Below, in pieces: positions 43,263-55,299 of a stretch of DNA of 64,000 nt. Where the stretch lies: assembly GCA_002205965.3 (NCBI GenBank), contig NADL03000784.1:62001-126000 (forward strand), written 5' to 3'. Source of the DNA: Kappaphycus alvarezii. Taxonomy: Eukaryota > Rhodophyta > Florideophyceae > Gigartinales > Solieriaceae. The translations under genes and the position numbers were made by a program. Under the pieces are notes generated by a model. It was not told the origin of the DNA. It saw only the letters and a program-made list of their open reading frames with translations, and ran no database searches. Position 1 is the first letter of the stretch. Every line of letters starts with the position of its first letter.

Positions 43263-44757
43263 GAAATTATACCAGATAATGTTCAAAAAATCCGAAAACA
43301 AGTCAAGTTTGGTTCATACAATTGTTAAAGTGCTGTAAATAGATGCTTTTTTCTAGAATATAGAGAAAAAGAAGAGATATTCCGCCCCTGCAAACAAAGA
43401 ACGCACAAAAACTGATTTTAATCTATCGTTCTTTGAATTATGGAGTTCCCCTTCGTTAATCTCCATTACACTTGAATGTTTCAGTCTTTTGAAGGAAAAA
43501 ACAACAAAGGGTTTAGATTTGCCGGTTTTGTGGGTCATTTAGATGTAATCTCAGAAAATCAAAATATTGGGCTAGTCTTTCTAGGCCTTCATCCATCTGA
43601 GGTATTAATATGGAGTGATGTTCCACCAAGAGGCTTAGATAATATTTTCAAAGATTGTCTGATTATGTAGAGCTTACTGCTCATCAACGAGAAAATATGA
43701 CTGCAAAATAGAAAAATATTTCTACGAGTCAACCCTTTTTCCAGTCGACCAGAAAAGTTAAATTGAAGCCGTTCAAATAAGATAAGAAGAGTTTTTGAAA
43801 TTAAGAGAAGGATGGTTTCGAAATATTTGCTTTCTTAGGACTAACGCCCGCAATAACGTAAAAGGCCTACACTTAGACCTACCGCTATAGAGCAGATCTT
43901 TGGGAGAGGTTATGGCGATTTGTCCCTTGCTTAATGCGTTGGACACCGCAATATACGATTGCTAAATTATTTTCAAAATATATGGAGAGCTTTGATTTTG
44001 TAGGAACAAGGGCATGTCTTGATAGATTTTTGGTGCGAGGCTAGACATTCAGGAAATATGAAAGTTTCAGTTTCCAATGCTGATAAAGATATTAGCGTGA
44101 AAACGAATTGTTTTAATTGTATGAAGAAGTGCTCTGTATGGGCCTCGTAACATCCCAGTTACGTTTCCCATGTTGAATTCATCTGTTAAGGTGTGGTAGT
44201 GAAAGAAAACTATTTCGGAAAAGTCGCTATTCTTGAGAAGGGCAAGGACTAGTAAGGGAGGAAGCGAAAGAAAATCATCTCAAGTTTGAATTGCTGCTAA
44301 AGGGGACTAAAGATTGTTGGGGGTCAGTTTTAGGCAGACTATGAATGACCGAAAAGAAAAAAAGGGCACTGCAAGTGTTTTAACATTCAAAAACTTCTAT
44401 AAATTGCTATATTCAATGATATGATTAGGGTGATATATCGTATATCAAGATTTAACGTACATCGTCAACAAAAAGAATGGCTGTAAAGGAGGACACAGTG
44501 AATCTTCATATGGGAAATCTCCTTTCAAGTGCAAAGAAAACCCACATTCTTAGTAGTTTCAACATAGTCATTGAAAAACTTGGTTCAGAAAATTTTTCTC
44601 TACGGGAAGCACTGTTTGGTGGAAAAATGCATATAAATATTGTGACTTGAAAATAGCCGCTGTACTATTTGTTGCTTGAGTCATGAATAAACTTGGTTTA
44701 ATCAGGATACTCCTCTAAATGGTGTTAAGACCAAGCCGAAATTTTGAATTAAAGTAC
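43263..44757. other. AT-rich stretch without recognised features
   Basis: Nothing supported. A frame at 43476-43670 (FQSFEGKNNKGFRFAGFVGH) is open but matches no family I know. Confidence 0.4.
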
Positions 44758-44759
44758 TA

Positions 44760-44860
44760 CACCAATCACCGTAATTAACGTGTGTTCAAAATTAACGTGT
44801 GTGCAGATTTAATGTGTGGCACGTTAATTTATGAACGGGGTCTTCGAGGAATCGTTACAC
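44760..44860. repeat. Left inverted repeat and subterminal ATTAACGTGTG motifs of the pogo-like element
   Basis: ATTAACGTGTG occurs at about 44773 and 44791, followed by TTTAATGTGTG and an inverted CACGTTAATTTATGAACG. The right end (about 46816-46951) repeats the same motifs. These may be transposase binding sites. Confidence 0.75.
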
Positions 44861-45333
44861 ACATAAATTAATGAACGGCTTTTTGGGTACATGCCCCGAA
44901 AATTGCTTGTTTTCACGGGGCAGCATAACTTCTTGCGGTTCAAACAAACAAATTGCTCAGATACGCAATCTGAATGGACATCTATTCTATTCCCTGTGAC
45001 AGTTACGTTCAGATTGTTTTCGTGAGCTGCAACATACATTTACTTACCAACACTAATGTACATAAACACCAATGTGCAGATGGAAACGGGAACCATTACC
45101 CATCCGCCACTGTCTCAAACCCCCCATGCCCTCTCACGGCCCCTTGACCGCCTGTTTCGCGCGGTTGTGGCACGACAGGGGTCCAGCCATCCTTCGCCTG
45201 CCCCAAGCACTCTTCCTTCTCCGCAACCACGTCGGGATGCAGGACACAGTCCCAACAACCCAGTAACCACCACCCCACGCGAACACGTCACCATCTCAAT
45301 AGCCTTTCCGAACGCCTTTGCGTTACCCAATGG

Positions 45334-46779
45334 ATGGTATCTGAGGCAACCATCAGTGGACCAACAAAAATTATTTCAAAGGCTTTCAAGCAGTTTCCGC
45401 GCTTATTCACTGGAACACCTGGCGCGAAGTTAGAGAAGGCCAGAAGATGGTGGAAGAATGGGGAGAAGACGCTGACTCTTGCGACAACAGGGCGCCGTGG
45501 AAAGCATTTAGTAGCGACAACAGCCACCGGGATGCATCGCTTAATCGCAAGAAGGTTACTGGGCGAGGTAGGAAAGCGGCTGAGTGGAGTGCAACACTGC
45601 AAGCAACCCAGCTCGGGGAATTTGAAAGGCTTGCCGCCGCGGGGTTGAATTTTTCCCCATCCATTTTGCAGCAACTGTCTCGAGACCTTATTGCCACGGC
45701 GCCCGTCAGCTCCCCATTCCATGCTGTAGTGCTGTACAAAGGTATACCGATTGCGCAAAAGGTAACCATCCGGTGGATTCAGCATTTTACGATACGGAAA
45801 GGGATTGTACTGCGGGATCAAACTGGAAAGTTGCAAACGAGCCTTGAGAAAAAGTTATTCATAGAACGAGAGGTCGCCTTCCATCTCGGTATGTTAAAAT
45901 GGGGGTTCAAGGGGGGCATTTTAGAGAGGAAGACATGGAAAATGCTGACAAGACGCATTTCGTTTTTAATATGGACAACGGGAAGACACTGGGGCTGCGC
46001 GGTACACGAATAAAGTCAAGTATGCGGATGTTGTTTCGGGAGGTGAAAACATCACCATGATGGTCCGGATCACTGGGGGACCGCAGGCAAGGGTCGAAGT
46101 GCCGTTTGTTGTGTTCAAAAATAAGATCAGTTCACATCCTATCAGAGGTATTGTATTAAAAGGTATTGAAGACAATGTGTCAGGCGTTTGCTACAAGTCG
46201 CAGCCGAAGGGATGGATGGATGCTGTGACGTTCTTGTCTTGGCTTAATGAGCCTCGTTCCATGCCCCGAAAATGGGGTAGGAAGCGACACTTGTTTGTGG
46301 ACAACTGTGGGGGACATAATACAAACGATGCTGTAGAGTTGAAGTTGCGGCAATTGAACACAAAGCTCTATAAGCTCCCCGCAAATGCGACGCACCTGGT
46401 ACAGCCAGTCGGTAGCTTTGTGATACAGAAGCTGAAGGAGCTGTGGAAGAGGCACTGGGAAGCTTAAAAATCAAGATGCATTCGGGCTAATGATTGGAGT
46501 AAGTCAAGTGGCTGCTTTCCAAACTCGGGAAACGGTTTTACTTGGCACTTTGTTCGTGTGGTTCGTGAATTTAATTCCATGAAGGATCAAAACGGAGTTT
46601 CATATTCAAGGAAAGCTATGCTTCGTACTGGCATGTCTCTCGATCTGGACGGTGTCTGGCGTGAGTCTCAGCTCAGCGGGGAGCTGCAAGAAATTATTGC
46701 CAAACACCGCGAGCAGTTTAATGGTGCAGTAGTGCATGGTAGGATGGCTGATATTGAAACGGAAACCGACGACGACTAA
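45334..46779 (+). pseudogene. Pogo-like DDE transposase, three frame breaks, one catalytic residue changed
   Basis: The N-terminal part runs SKAFKQFPRLFTGTPGAKLE, KARRWWKN, then TGRGRKAAEWSATLQATQLG, a CENP-B-type helix-turn-helix region (IPIAQKVTIRWIQHFTIRKG). The DDE_1 domain has Asp in THFVFNMDNGKTLGLRG and Asp in RKRHLFVDNCGGHN. The third acidic site, normally QPxD, reads ATHLVQPVGSFVIQKLK with Gly. Frame breaks near 45440, 45925 and 46015 are each explained by one missing base. After KRHWEA an in-frame stop at 46465 separates a tail ending ADIETETDDD at 46779. A frame at 45056-45333 may be the N-terminal leader. Confidence 0.85.
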
Positions 46780-46953
46780 ATAAACATTTCAATCCCTGCT
46801 TCTAGGTGTGGGGGAGATATGCACACGTTAATTATGCAGTGTCAAAATTAATGTGTGTGCGCAAATAACGTGTGACACGTTCATTTATAAACGCTGCGTC
46901 AAAAATCAACTTCACAATTAACGTGCGACACTTTAATTACGGTTATTGGTGTA

Positions 46954-47879
46954 GCGGAGCACAGTTGGGTCTAATTGTGGGCTAAGGCAGCATAACTGCC
47001 AATAGGATGAAATTTAATCTAAAAATGAAGCAATTTTCCTACACTCAACGTACATTACTATTCCATTTTTTGATCCTGTCAATTTTTCTGACGTCGTAGA
47101 AGAGTAGCTTCGGAGCCTTATTGGCGATAAGAAGAAATATGAAAATACTTGGCTAAGCAGTGGGTACTCTGTTGAATCTAAAAAAAGAGCGACAAAAAAA
47201 ATGTTATGAAAAAGACTTAATCCAGACAACAAAATGATCATCCATGGCTGTGTTCCACCAATAGATTCTCGAAAAAACTGATTGCATCATTGGGCGAACA
47301 AAATTGCAATTCATAACTTTTATTATCTCTGAAGCAAGGGAAACAACAAAAAGCTGTTATCTGACAAATATCATCAAGATTAGGCTTCTTGTTTTTCTAT
47401 AAACGCCTCTATTGGAAAAATTACCACTCAAAAACTTAAATCTATGGCAAACCTCTCTATTTACGTACAATAGTACATCAGTTAATATCAGGGAGCGATC
47501 GTATTATCTGCAACAAAATATGCAGTACCCACAATGAATGTTGGTCATGAAAAGAAGCGAATGGAATGGGAAGAGGAGACAATCACATATTACATGCCTG
47601 GTTAAAGCGATATGATACTTATGGGTGCGAAAAAGTTTACTTGATACGGGCCTAATGGATTTGGCCATCATTAGCATGATTTGAGGAAGGAGCCAGTGGT
47701 GTTTACCAGCAGACAGGGAGGCAAAAAATTCTGTAATGAATGCGGAGCTATTTGATAAAAGAGTATTTGAAAGGTAGTAATTGTTCTGGAAAGAAAGTAA
47801 TATTTGGATTCAATACTGTAACGTGATGCTTTAGAAAATTTCTGCTATCTTTTGAAGTAAGTGCAGTCAATGATACTTA
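46954..47879. other. AT-rich stretch without recognised genes
   Basis: No supported feature. The right part may belong to the Tc1/mariner relic that follows, but only the end of that domain is readable. Confidence 0.4.
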
Positions 47880-48030
47880 CAGTATATTTTGCAGAAATAA
47901 AATGCTGCAAATCAAAGGGGTGATTACAAAGAATCCTGATTGGACAGTATTGATGCTTTCATGCTTCCATGGTCCGAAAATTCTCCTGATCTCCACCCTA
48001 TTGATATGGCATTTCTGCGGGAGGAGTGTA
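47880..48030 (+). pseudogene. Tc1/mariner-type transposase fragment
   Basis: The frame through 47955-48020 encodes DAFMLPWSENSPDLHPIDMA, which matches the DDE_3 block WP..SPDLNPIE that carries the third catalytic residue (here Asp). Just upstream a degraded FQ-DNA--H-like stretch is readable. No inverted repeats were found. Confidence 0.5.
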
Positions 48031-48790
48031 TATAAGTACACTACAAGTTCATATACTATTTTTTAGAACTAAAATTTATATCCATATTGGGCCAATTCCA
48101 AAAAGATTAAGCTCTATTTTTTTGTTTTTATCGGACCGTCTCAAGCATTGATGGATTTTTTTCAGATATTATGTGATACGCGCGCAATTTTTTCAAAAAA
48201 AGGCGGCAACCATGGTAGTCTACATCGAATCTCATGAACAGTGCCGCGAAAGAATCCCACACATATGCTGTACATCTTAATGTTATTGGCATTGCACATG
48301 CTAACTTGGCAACAACTACAATCGCCGTAAGTCATAGGTCCCTCCAGTTTTTTTTACTGAAATAATATGAACTTGAATGTTGCCTAGCTGGGTTAAGATG
48401 TAATGCTCCAAAAATATTCATCATTTATCTTAACTATTTTAATAGTTCCCATCTTCTTAGGGAGACTCGAAATGTCACTACTGTCACGGTTCTCGCAACA
48501 TTACGGGGTTTATATGAGTTCCTGTGCGATGAAGGTCTATTCAATATTGCTTTTCTGCGGTAGTAATATCTTCGCATTATTTTTTTTCTGCTTAATAGTT
48601 AAGAATATATTCAAAATTCAATTTACCGCACTCTCCAATAATAATATCGGTTACACGCCTCGTTGCTTCTCTTTCGGGCTTAATCACGCCATTCTCGGGG
48701 GTATCCATCCTGCCGTCCTTGTACGTACATAAAACCGCCATCTAACACGGTTTTATCATGAACGACAACCTTATCCTCAAGGATTACTTT

Positions 48791-51700
48791 TCATTGATCA
48801 TCACAGTCATGGTAAATACCAATACAGCGAACGCCGTCCCTCAGCATCAGTAATTGAATATTATTTACACTCAATTTCCACTTCAATTTCACCCTCCTTC
48901 CGGTTTGATGACATGGTATCACTATTACCCACGGATCCTTTTTCCATCTTTGAACAATTTCTACAACTGCAAAGTACTCATTCGATTGCTTCTGCTCAAA
49001 AACATCGCCGACGTCGATTCGGCCTTTTGTGAAAATTATCCTTCTCTTGAAATACTGCGCGCTGAGAAGCGCCTGAACCACACACCCTTTCGCTATAAAG
49101 TCATGCCCTGAAACTCTACTCGATATCTCACTTCCAGCGTTGCGCACCCGTCTAGCACGACGGTACAAATTTAAATCATTTGAACCCTCTTCTTCCAATC
49201 TAAATTCTTTGTCAAGGACAGGCAAGTGGCAAATCAGTAGGCCTGGGCCATTGCAACAAAGCTAGACATAGAAAGGCATCCATCACTCTCTACAACTACG
49301 TCGTCACTTCGCACTTCTCTAAAACGACTTGAAGCTTCCCAACACGTGGCACCACTAAGCCAATTTGAACTTACCTTCCCATCTCCTTGCAATTCCCCCC
49401 TCAGGGCTGGAATAAACAAAACTTTCAACTGCCTGTCAACATCTGCAATAAACTTTGCATGAGCTTCGTTTGCTGGAGTAAGATCAGCAACATGGCGGCC
49501 GAGCATCAGACGTCGTAGGGATCTGGCAGCTCTGCCAACTACCGTTTCATCTGAGTCCCTCAGCATATTTTGGAGAACTCCAATCCGTCCCTGCCAGTCA
49601 TTTGCAAGGTTGTGTTCAACGGCAGATAGCTGTGGGTAATGGTGGTTTCTTCTCACCACAGACCTTTTTAAAGTCCGGTGGGCTGCTTCAAACACAAGCT
49701 CCATGAAAAGGCGGGCATGATCAAAGCAAGGGAGGGTGTAACGGTATAATTCAACAATCCTGTGCAGGTTCGGCTTGTCCAACACTTCAGCAACGCAAGC
49801 ATTATTTGTCATTTTTACATAGACTTTTTTTTGAACGAGTCTACAGACGAGATATAGCGCATAACCCTCTTTCTCAGTAGTGATAGCCAATAGAGAGAGC
49901 TTCGGACCTTCATTGAAGCTTCGTTGCCATCCACGTGATCGGCGGGCCACCAAAATGTGGAGGCGATGAGGTCCTGCAAATTTTCGAGGAGATTCAGGGC
50001 TTCCCAAAACAACTCATCCATCTCTTATCCCCGCACCCTCACACCTATGCGAAATACTAGAGCTGAAACAGTGATCAAACAATAAGTTGCAGATAGAGTC
50101 ATACTGTGGATCGATTTCGATTTTACATCGTATACCTCCGATTGCGAAAGCAAACCGTTGTCTTCCAGACTTTCACACAACATAAAGTCCATGTAGAGGC
50201 GCGTTTCATCATTTGGACGCAAATGGAAGCAACATTTCATCACATTCATAGCCATTCTGGTTAGGAGATGATCAGGAGCAAAGATGCACGAACGGTAGGG
50301 ATCAAACAAGCCACTCAAGACCCTTTCACCTCTGGTATTTAACGGAATTTGCTTCCTGAAGCTCTGCAGCGCACGACAGAGTGCATCTAACGGACAGTTA
50401 CTATCACATACCTGCGATGATAAGGACATTCCGAGCCAATTAGTTCCTTCTCTTATTCCACTCTTTTTCAGTGCATCGTGTCTCTCCCAAAAACGCAGAT
50501 CTGCGCTTGACTCTGAATGTACCTTGGTTTGTAACCATATCTTGTTTCATGCTCTGCTGTTTGTCTGCGTAAGGAGCATAGCGAGCAAGATGCACTTGCG
50601 TTATGCCGAAGGACGTCGCGAACATGTGACATTACGGGATTATCCGCTGTGAAACCAACGACATCTATAAAAATCTTGATTGAATTGCCACCTGGTCCCA
50701 CTTCATCGAGCCTCTCTGTCGTCATCTTCACCAAATCATCGATAACGTTCAGCAGCACTTCATTGGTACTTACGCCGGGTGGGGTTAGTCCGATCAGACG
50801 AACGGCTGCACGACAGTTGCGCAACTGTGGAGGGAGCCTTAACGGTAGGAGATAGCATCCTCCTGCTGAGCCCTGCGGAAGAAGGGATGTCAATGGCTGG
50901 AAGTCGTCCGTTTACAATAGACCTCTGTATACAACGTGAGGAATATTCGACCCTTGCAGCCGACCTGCGGATTCTTTGCATATTGCTTCATCCAATATGT
51001 CATGTACAAACTTTTCACTCTCTTTTGATACAAGAAGGACGTCTTCAAACAATTCGTGCGACCCTAATGAGCGGATCTTCACTTTCAATTCATTATTTGG
51101 CCCCTCTTCCATCACCCCAGTTTCCAACCACAGAAGGGTTTTAGAAGCTTCACCACCTTCCTCTTTCCAAAATTGATGTATCAACACACACGTATATGAA
51201 GTCTTGCTGGATAGAACTCCAGACGCGGAGCTGCGACTTGGACGGAGTAGGGCGCAAATATCCCCTGGGATTGCGCGATACTTGGATGGTAGGACTTCCA
51301 AGTCGGGGTAGATTCCATGAAGAGGAGCAGCGTCATCTAAAGCTCTTAACACGTACCTTTCAACACCGCGCAACAACCGACTTGCAATTGCTGCACTTGG
51401 AGTTCGATCTCCAGTCGCCCTAACACACCACACAGCTGCTATTTCTACCTCAATTTCATTAATATACCTATCTCTTCCGGTTGGATCACCTGCGTCGAAA
51501 ACGTAATTGATATTTTCCGAGGATCTGGTTTTCAATTTTTGCGGCAACTCTTTCAATCTCATTTTCACAACAGATCCAGTCCCTGCTTTGACACTTCGAT
51601 TTCCATCTCTTACGTAAATAAAAGTACCCGCTGAGAGCAGCTCTGCTCGTGCTTTCACCATTGGTGCGGAGTCAATGTGATCAGCGACATCACAATTCCC

Positions 51701-52737
51701 AGTCAGTGCGTCAAAGAAAAAGGGCATTGCCATATCGAGACGAGCCCACTCATTTGGGGGAATAACGTACACAGGGGCATTCCGAGATCTTCCTATAACA
51801 GATTGTGAACCGTTCCTGTAATTAACAAAAACTGAATTCTCGCACTCCAGTACCATAGCATCAGTTAACCTTGGGAGCACTCGCTCCAGTATTACATCAA
51901 AGTGATGCACTACCGCCTTTGGAAAGCACTTGCCGATGAGATGTTTAACAATAGATCGCCGAACGTTCGAGTAAGACGGAAGCGCTTCTGCTCTCACCTC
52001 CTGAAATGCCTTGACTACATGACGCATGGTCTTGAACTGCTCAACTGTGTACCGTAGACTTCCTCCGACAATACATGCCCCATGATATTCTCCCATCAAA
52101 GCATTAGTTTTGCGCTCTTTCGAAGTGTTTTCAGTAAACGGCGCTCGCTATCTGCAATACTGACATCCAGATCTCGAGATTGCCTTGTTGTTCGTTGTCC
52201 CAGCTGGTTTTTCGAACTTTTTTCTTCCATTTCCATTATTCCAACTTGAGTTTCACTTCTGAAATCCTCGGGAGTGACATAAACCACATTCAGATCATCT
52301 TCGACCTCTTCTTTCTCTCTTTCTTCGCCCTCTTGAACAACAAGCCCCGTAGTTCGATTACGAGGAATGAAATCTTCACATTGCTCTCTTCTATTGCTGT
52401 GCTAGTCGAAGTCGTACTTTACATTGTCTCGAGGGCTAGTATTTCTAATCTCCAATGTGATAGGATCGAAGCTTTGCGAATGGGAGCGCTCCCGCTTGTT
52501 TGCAACCTCGGCCTGATTTGCTGGGTCAGTGCCTGTCAATTACTCAAACTTTTCGCCATCTGCTGCTTCCAATTCATGCCCATACTCAAAATCATTTCCT
52601 TTGCTCGAATTTTGAACTTTTTCCCCAGTCTTCATTGTGGTAGTATCCAAGTTTTGTGAATGGGAGTGCTCCCTTTTGCGGTTACTTCGTGCGCCGGTCT
52701 CACGTCCAGGATCCGCCATCATCCAGCATTGATTCAT
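48791..52737 (-). pseudogene. ORF A: large CACTA/TNP2-like transposase candidate, interrupted
   Basis: Successive frames build one protein of about 1300 residues. The N-terminal charged part (52737-52100) has a repeated K/R-E-R/H-SHSQ motif and two in-frame stops. 52099-50912 includes SLRYTVEQFKTMRHVVKAFQ, EALPSYSNVRRSIVKHL and YVIPPNEWARLDMAMPFFFD. After a TAA comes SIKIFIDVVGFTADNPVMSH and VLRHNASASCSLCSLRR, reminiscent of the DVVGF..D.P.....L.HN....C..C region of Transposase_21/TNP2-like proteins. Next are GLFDPYRSCIFAPDHLLTRM, then LDKPNLHRIVELYRYTLPCF and FEAAHRTLKR, and a C-terminal part to 48791. Four frame breaks each imply one missing base. Family assignment is from motif memory and is tentative. 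No CACTA-type ends were found. Confidence 0.5.
52457..52690. repeat. Two-copy repeat in the 5' part of ORF A
   Basis: GCGAATGGGAGCGCTCCC at about 52477 and GTGAATGGGAGTGCTCCC at about 52656 lie in similar flanks (AGGATCGAAGCTTT and AGTATCCAAGTTTT). Each centre is a palindrome. In the minus-strand protein they encode the repeated REHSHSQ/RERSHSQ motif. Confidence 0.75.
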
Positions 52738-54566
52738 GCTGTGGAATCTGATTCGGGTTACGTTGTTGAGACTGTGCGAAAATTCTTCTGAAATCCGAAA
52801 CCTGGTCGGTCTCTTGCATTCAATTCACTCCACCGATCCTCCTTCTTTGTTTTCCCATTGCAAAACAGGAACAAAAGAGAAAAAAACGAACTTTTTGACG
52901 GGTGGAACACAGTGAAAGGATATGTGAGGAGGGCAGAGGTGGAGACGCGTTACAGTATTTGTTCAGTGGAAAGCAGTATTTTGTCTCGGGAGACATGTGG
53001 GAAGGGAAAATCCTGGCGCAGTGCGAGCGCGGCGCGCCGCCACCGGGACATATGGCAGAGATTTTTGAACAAGATCTGAGAAATGCCGCCCACAGTCCGG
53101 AATAATGCGTCCTGGGCTGCCCCTTATGGTTTCTTTCAGTTGCGTGTACGCTTGAAAACGTGTACCAGTGGATTTGGTACTTTACATGCACTTAACAACG
53201 GCACGTGAGTACGATATATTTTATATAGCCGTTTGGGTCTCTTCTATACTACCGGAATGGCATGGGATTACCCCCATGTATGCCCATTTCCAAACTGTAT
53301 GGTCAAGTATGACATAAACTAACCAGTAAATATTAGGATCTAGCATTCTATTTGAATTATTTTTCAAAATGAAGCGATATTTCTGTGTAAGGTTGCAATA
53401 ATTGGATCACCGAGCGTGCTCAATTACGTATGCGAGATACAGAGACTGTTACAGTGAAAAAGGAACCTTTACTGCAACTAATATAGGTATCCGCTTCAGG
53501 ATCCGACTATTAGAGGTTAAGTACGTATATCTCACTTTATCAATGTAAAGAAAAGTTATAGAAGGCTAATAAAAGTACCGTAAACGAGACCAGAAAAGAG
53601 CAGTAAGGTTTTTAAGGATCCAGGACTCTCCACTACTGACCATGTGATAAACACATGTGATTGATGCAGCATCATGCTATGTCATGGTTACTTGATGACC
53701 TACATAGAACTTTATGCTCTATGCTCATAAAAGAGGGATTACGAGTGGCCGAAGCACATTTTTTTGCCAGGTCACATCGCCCTTTTAGCTAAGCGTAGTT
53801 AAGCAAACTTTGCATAATGAGTATCAAAATAGTAATTTCAAATTTCGTGCCTGTCCCCAGAATCGTCATGACTACCAATTCTCCCGTAATCGATTGCACC
53901 ACCCTGAGTAATCCCAAGATCTGTCAGGCCACACCAACGCGCCACGGACTGATCAATGAACGTCGCCTCCTTCAACGTCCTCTTCATCATCACCGTCGCC
54001 CGTTCCATCTTAAAATAGAATTGAGAAGGGAAAAGTATCCGATACTTCACTTTGGAAAATTTTAAGAGTGACTAACCTCAGCTTCTGAGAAATATGCTAG
54101 CCAAGCGCCGATTTGTATTTTATTTGAGGCTAAATACATATGATAATAGTTAATGCAACATCAGCTGCGCATAAAAAGACAAGGGACTGCAATAACTGGA
54201 GAGGTGGAGTGCACTCGGAGCTGAAAGTTTTTGTTCATTACGACATCATCGATAAAAACATCATAGTGACGTCACTCCTCATCAACTTTAGTTCCAATTG
54301 CCACTCGATCATTCTAAAATGCCAAGTACCTCCCTTACATTGAGGTCTTTAGGCAGGTTTCGGTTGAAGACAAAACATTGTGCTCATCCAGCAGCGCCGT
54401 CTTGCTGTGTTGTTAGAAATGTATGATAGAGAAGAGTAACTGTTCCACTTACTGTAAAATCGATAGCAATATTAACAAGGCAATATAATGTGACCTCCCC
54501 TGTAGGAAATAATTTCCTTAATATTCCAGATTTTCAAGGGGGAGGAACGGGGTTGGTTTACTGTGG
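52738..54566. other. Region between ORF A and ORF B remnants
   Basis: No gene is named. A plus-strand frame at 52902-53105 (YLFSGKQYFVSGDMWEGKIL, HMAEIFEQDL) looks protein-like but is unplaced. A minus-strand frame at 54050-53838 (MERATVMMKRTLKEATFIDQ) may be an eroded 3' piece of a longer gene. The rest is AT-rich and shows nothing. Confidence 0.4.
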
Positions 54567-54869
54567 CTAACGGGTGGGTTGGAATCCGATGAAAGAATCT
54601 GCAAGAGTTTTCACAGTATGATATCCACCGCCCGAAACAAGGTCTTTGTCGATAGCCCCATCCTCAACCTCTCTCGCTTCCAAAAACACCGCTCTTTTAC
54701 GCCAATTCTGTTCCACCTCCTTACTCCCCCTATTCTCCGGCCTCACTAGCAAGCAGGCCCGTGGAAACAGTAGACCTTCCTCGACAAACGCTGCATGATC
54801 CTCCCCATCATCGCCTCCAACCATATCTCCCAACGACCTCTCCCTCACTCTCCCACCATTTGCCCACAC
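54567..54869 (-). CDS. Hypothetical acidic-basic frame, possibly a fragment
   Basis: This open frame of about 100 residues contains GGDDGEDHAAFVEEGLLFPR, ACLLVRPENRGSKEVEQNWR and GGGYHTVKTLADSFIGFQ. It is GC-richer than its surroundings and has coding-like composition. I do not recognise a family. It may belong with the frame at 54050-53838 or with ORF B downstream sequence. Confidence 0.3.
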   Translation of the reverse strand: MWANGGRVRERSLGDMVGGDDGEDHAAFVEEGLLFPRACLLVRPENRGSKEVEQNWRKRAVFLEAREVEDGAIDKDLVSGGGYHTVKTLADSFIGFQPTR

Positions 54870-55299
54870 ATATTACCCCCACCCCCTCCTCAATATTTGG
54901 CGCTACACTCCCGAACTTCTCCGCATCCGGCCTCACACCCGGCCCCTCGCCCTACGGGAGTGTGGGCAGGTTCTGGCAATGCCAGAAGAGTATATACTGC
55001 AGCCACTTTTTTAATAAAATTTACAAGGGTTTTTATTTACAAAGGAGTACGTTCAGAGTATTAAAAGCAAAAACTAGAATGTCCAGATAATGGCAACATA
55101 ATGTTACACTGGTTGCATGAAAAAATCTCCTTCACTCTCACTCTCTCCCCATCCCCATCATCTATACTGCAGGTTCCGAGTTTATGACTCCCGATTCCAG
55201 TGTTTTTGAGTCAACAGAGGTGAGCAATGAGATGTTAAGAGCACTCGCGGAGGGGTTCTAACTCATGAGTTATGCTGCAGCATGAGATGAAACTATTCT

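Larger units (their letters stand above)
44760..46951 (+). mobile_element. Pogo-like (Tc1/mariner superfamily) DNA transposon, full length
   Basis: Terminal inverted repeats start CACCAATCACCGTAATTAA at 44760 and, reversed from 46951, CACCAATAACCGTAATTAA, one mismatch in 19. TA dinucleotides flank both ends (44758-44759 and 46952-46953), the superfamily's target duplication. The interior encodes one broken DDE transposase. Total length is 2192 bases. Confidence 0.92.
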
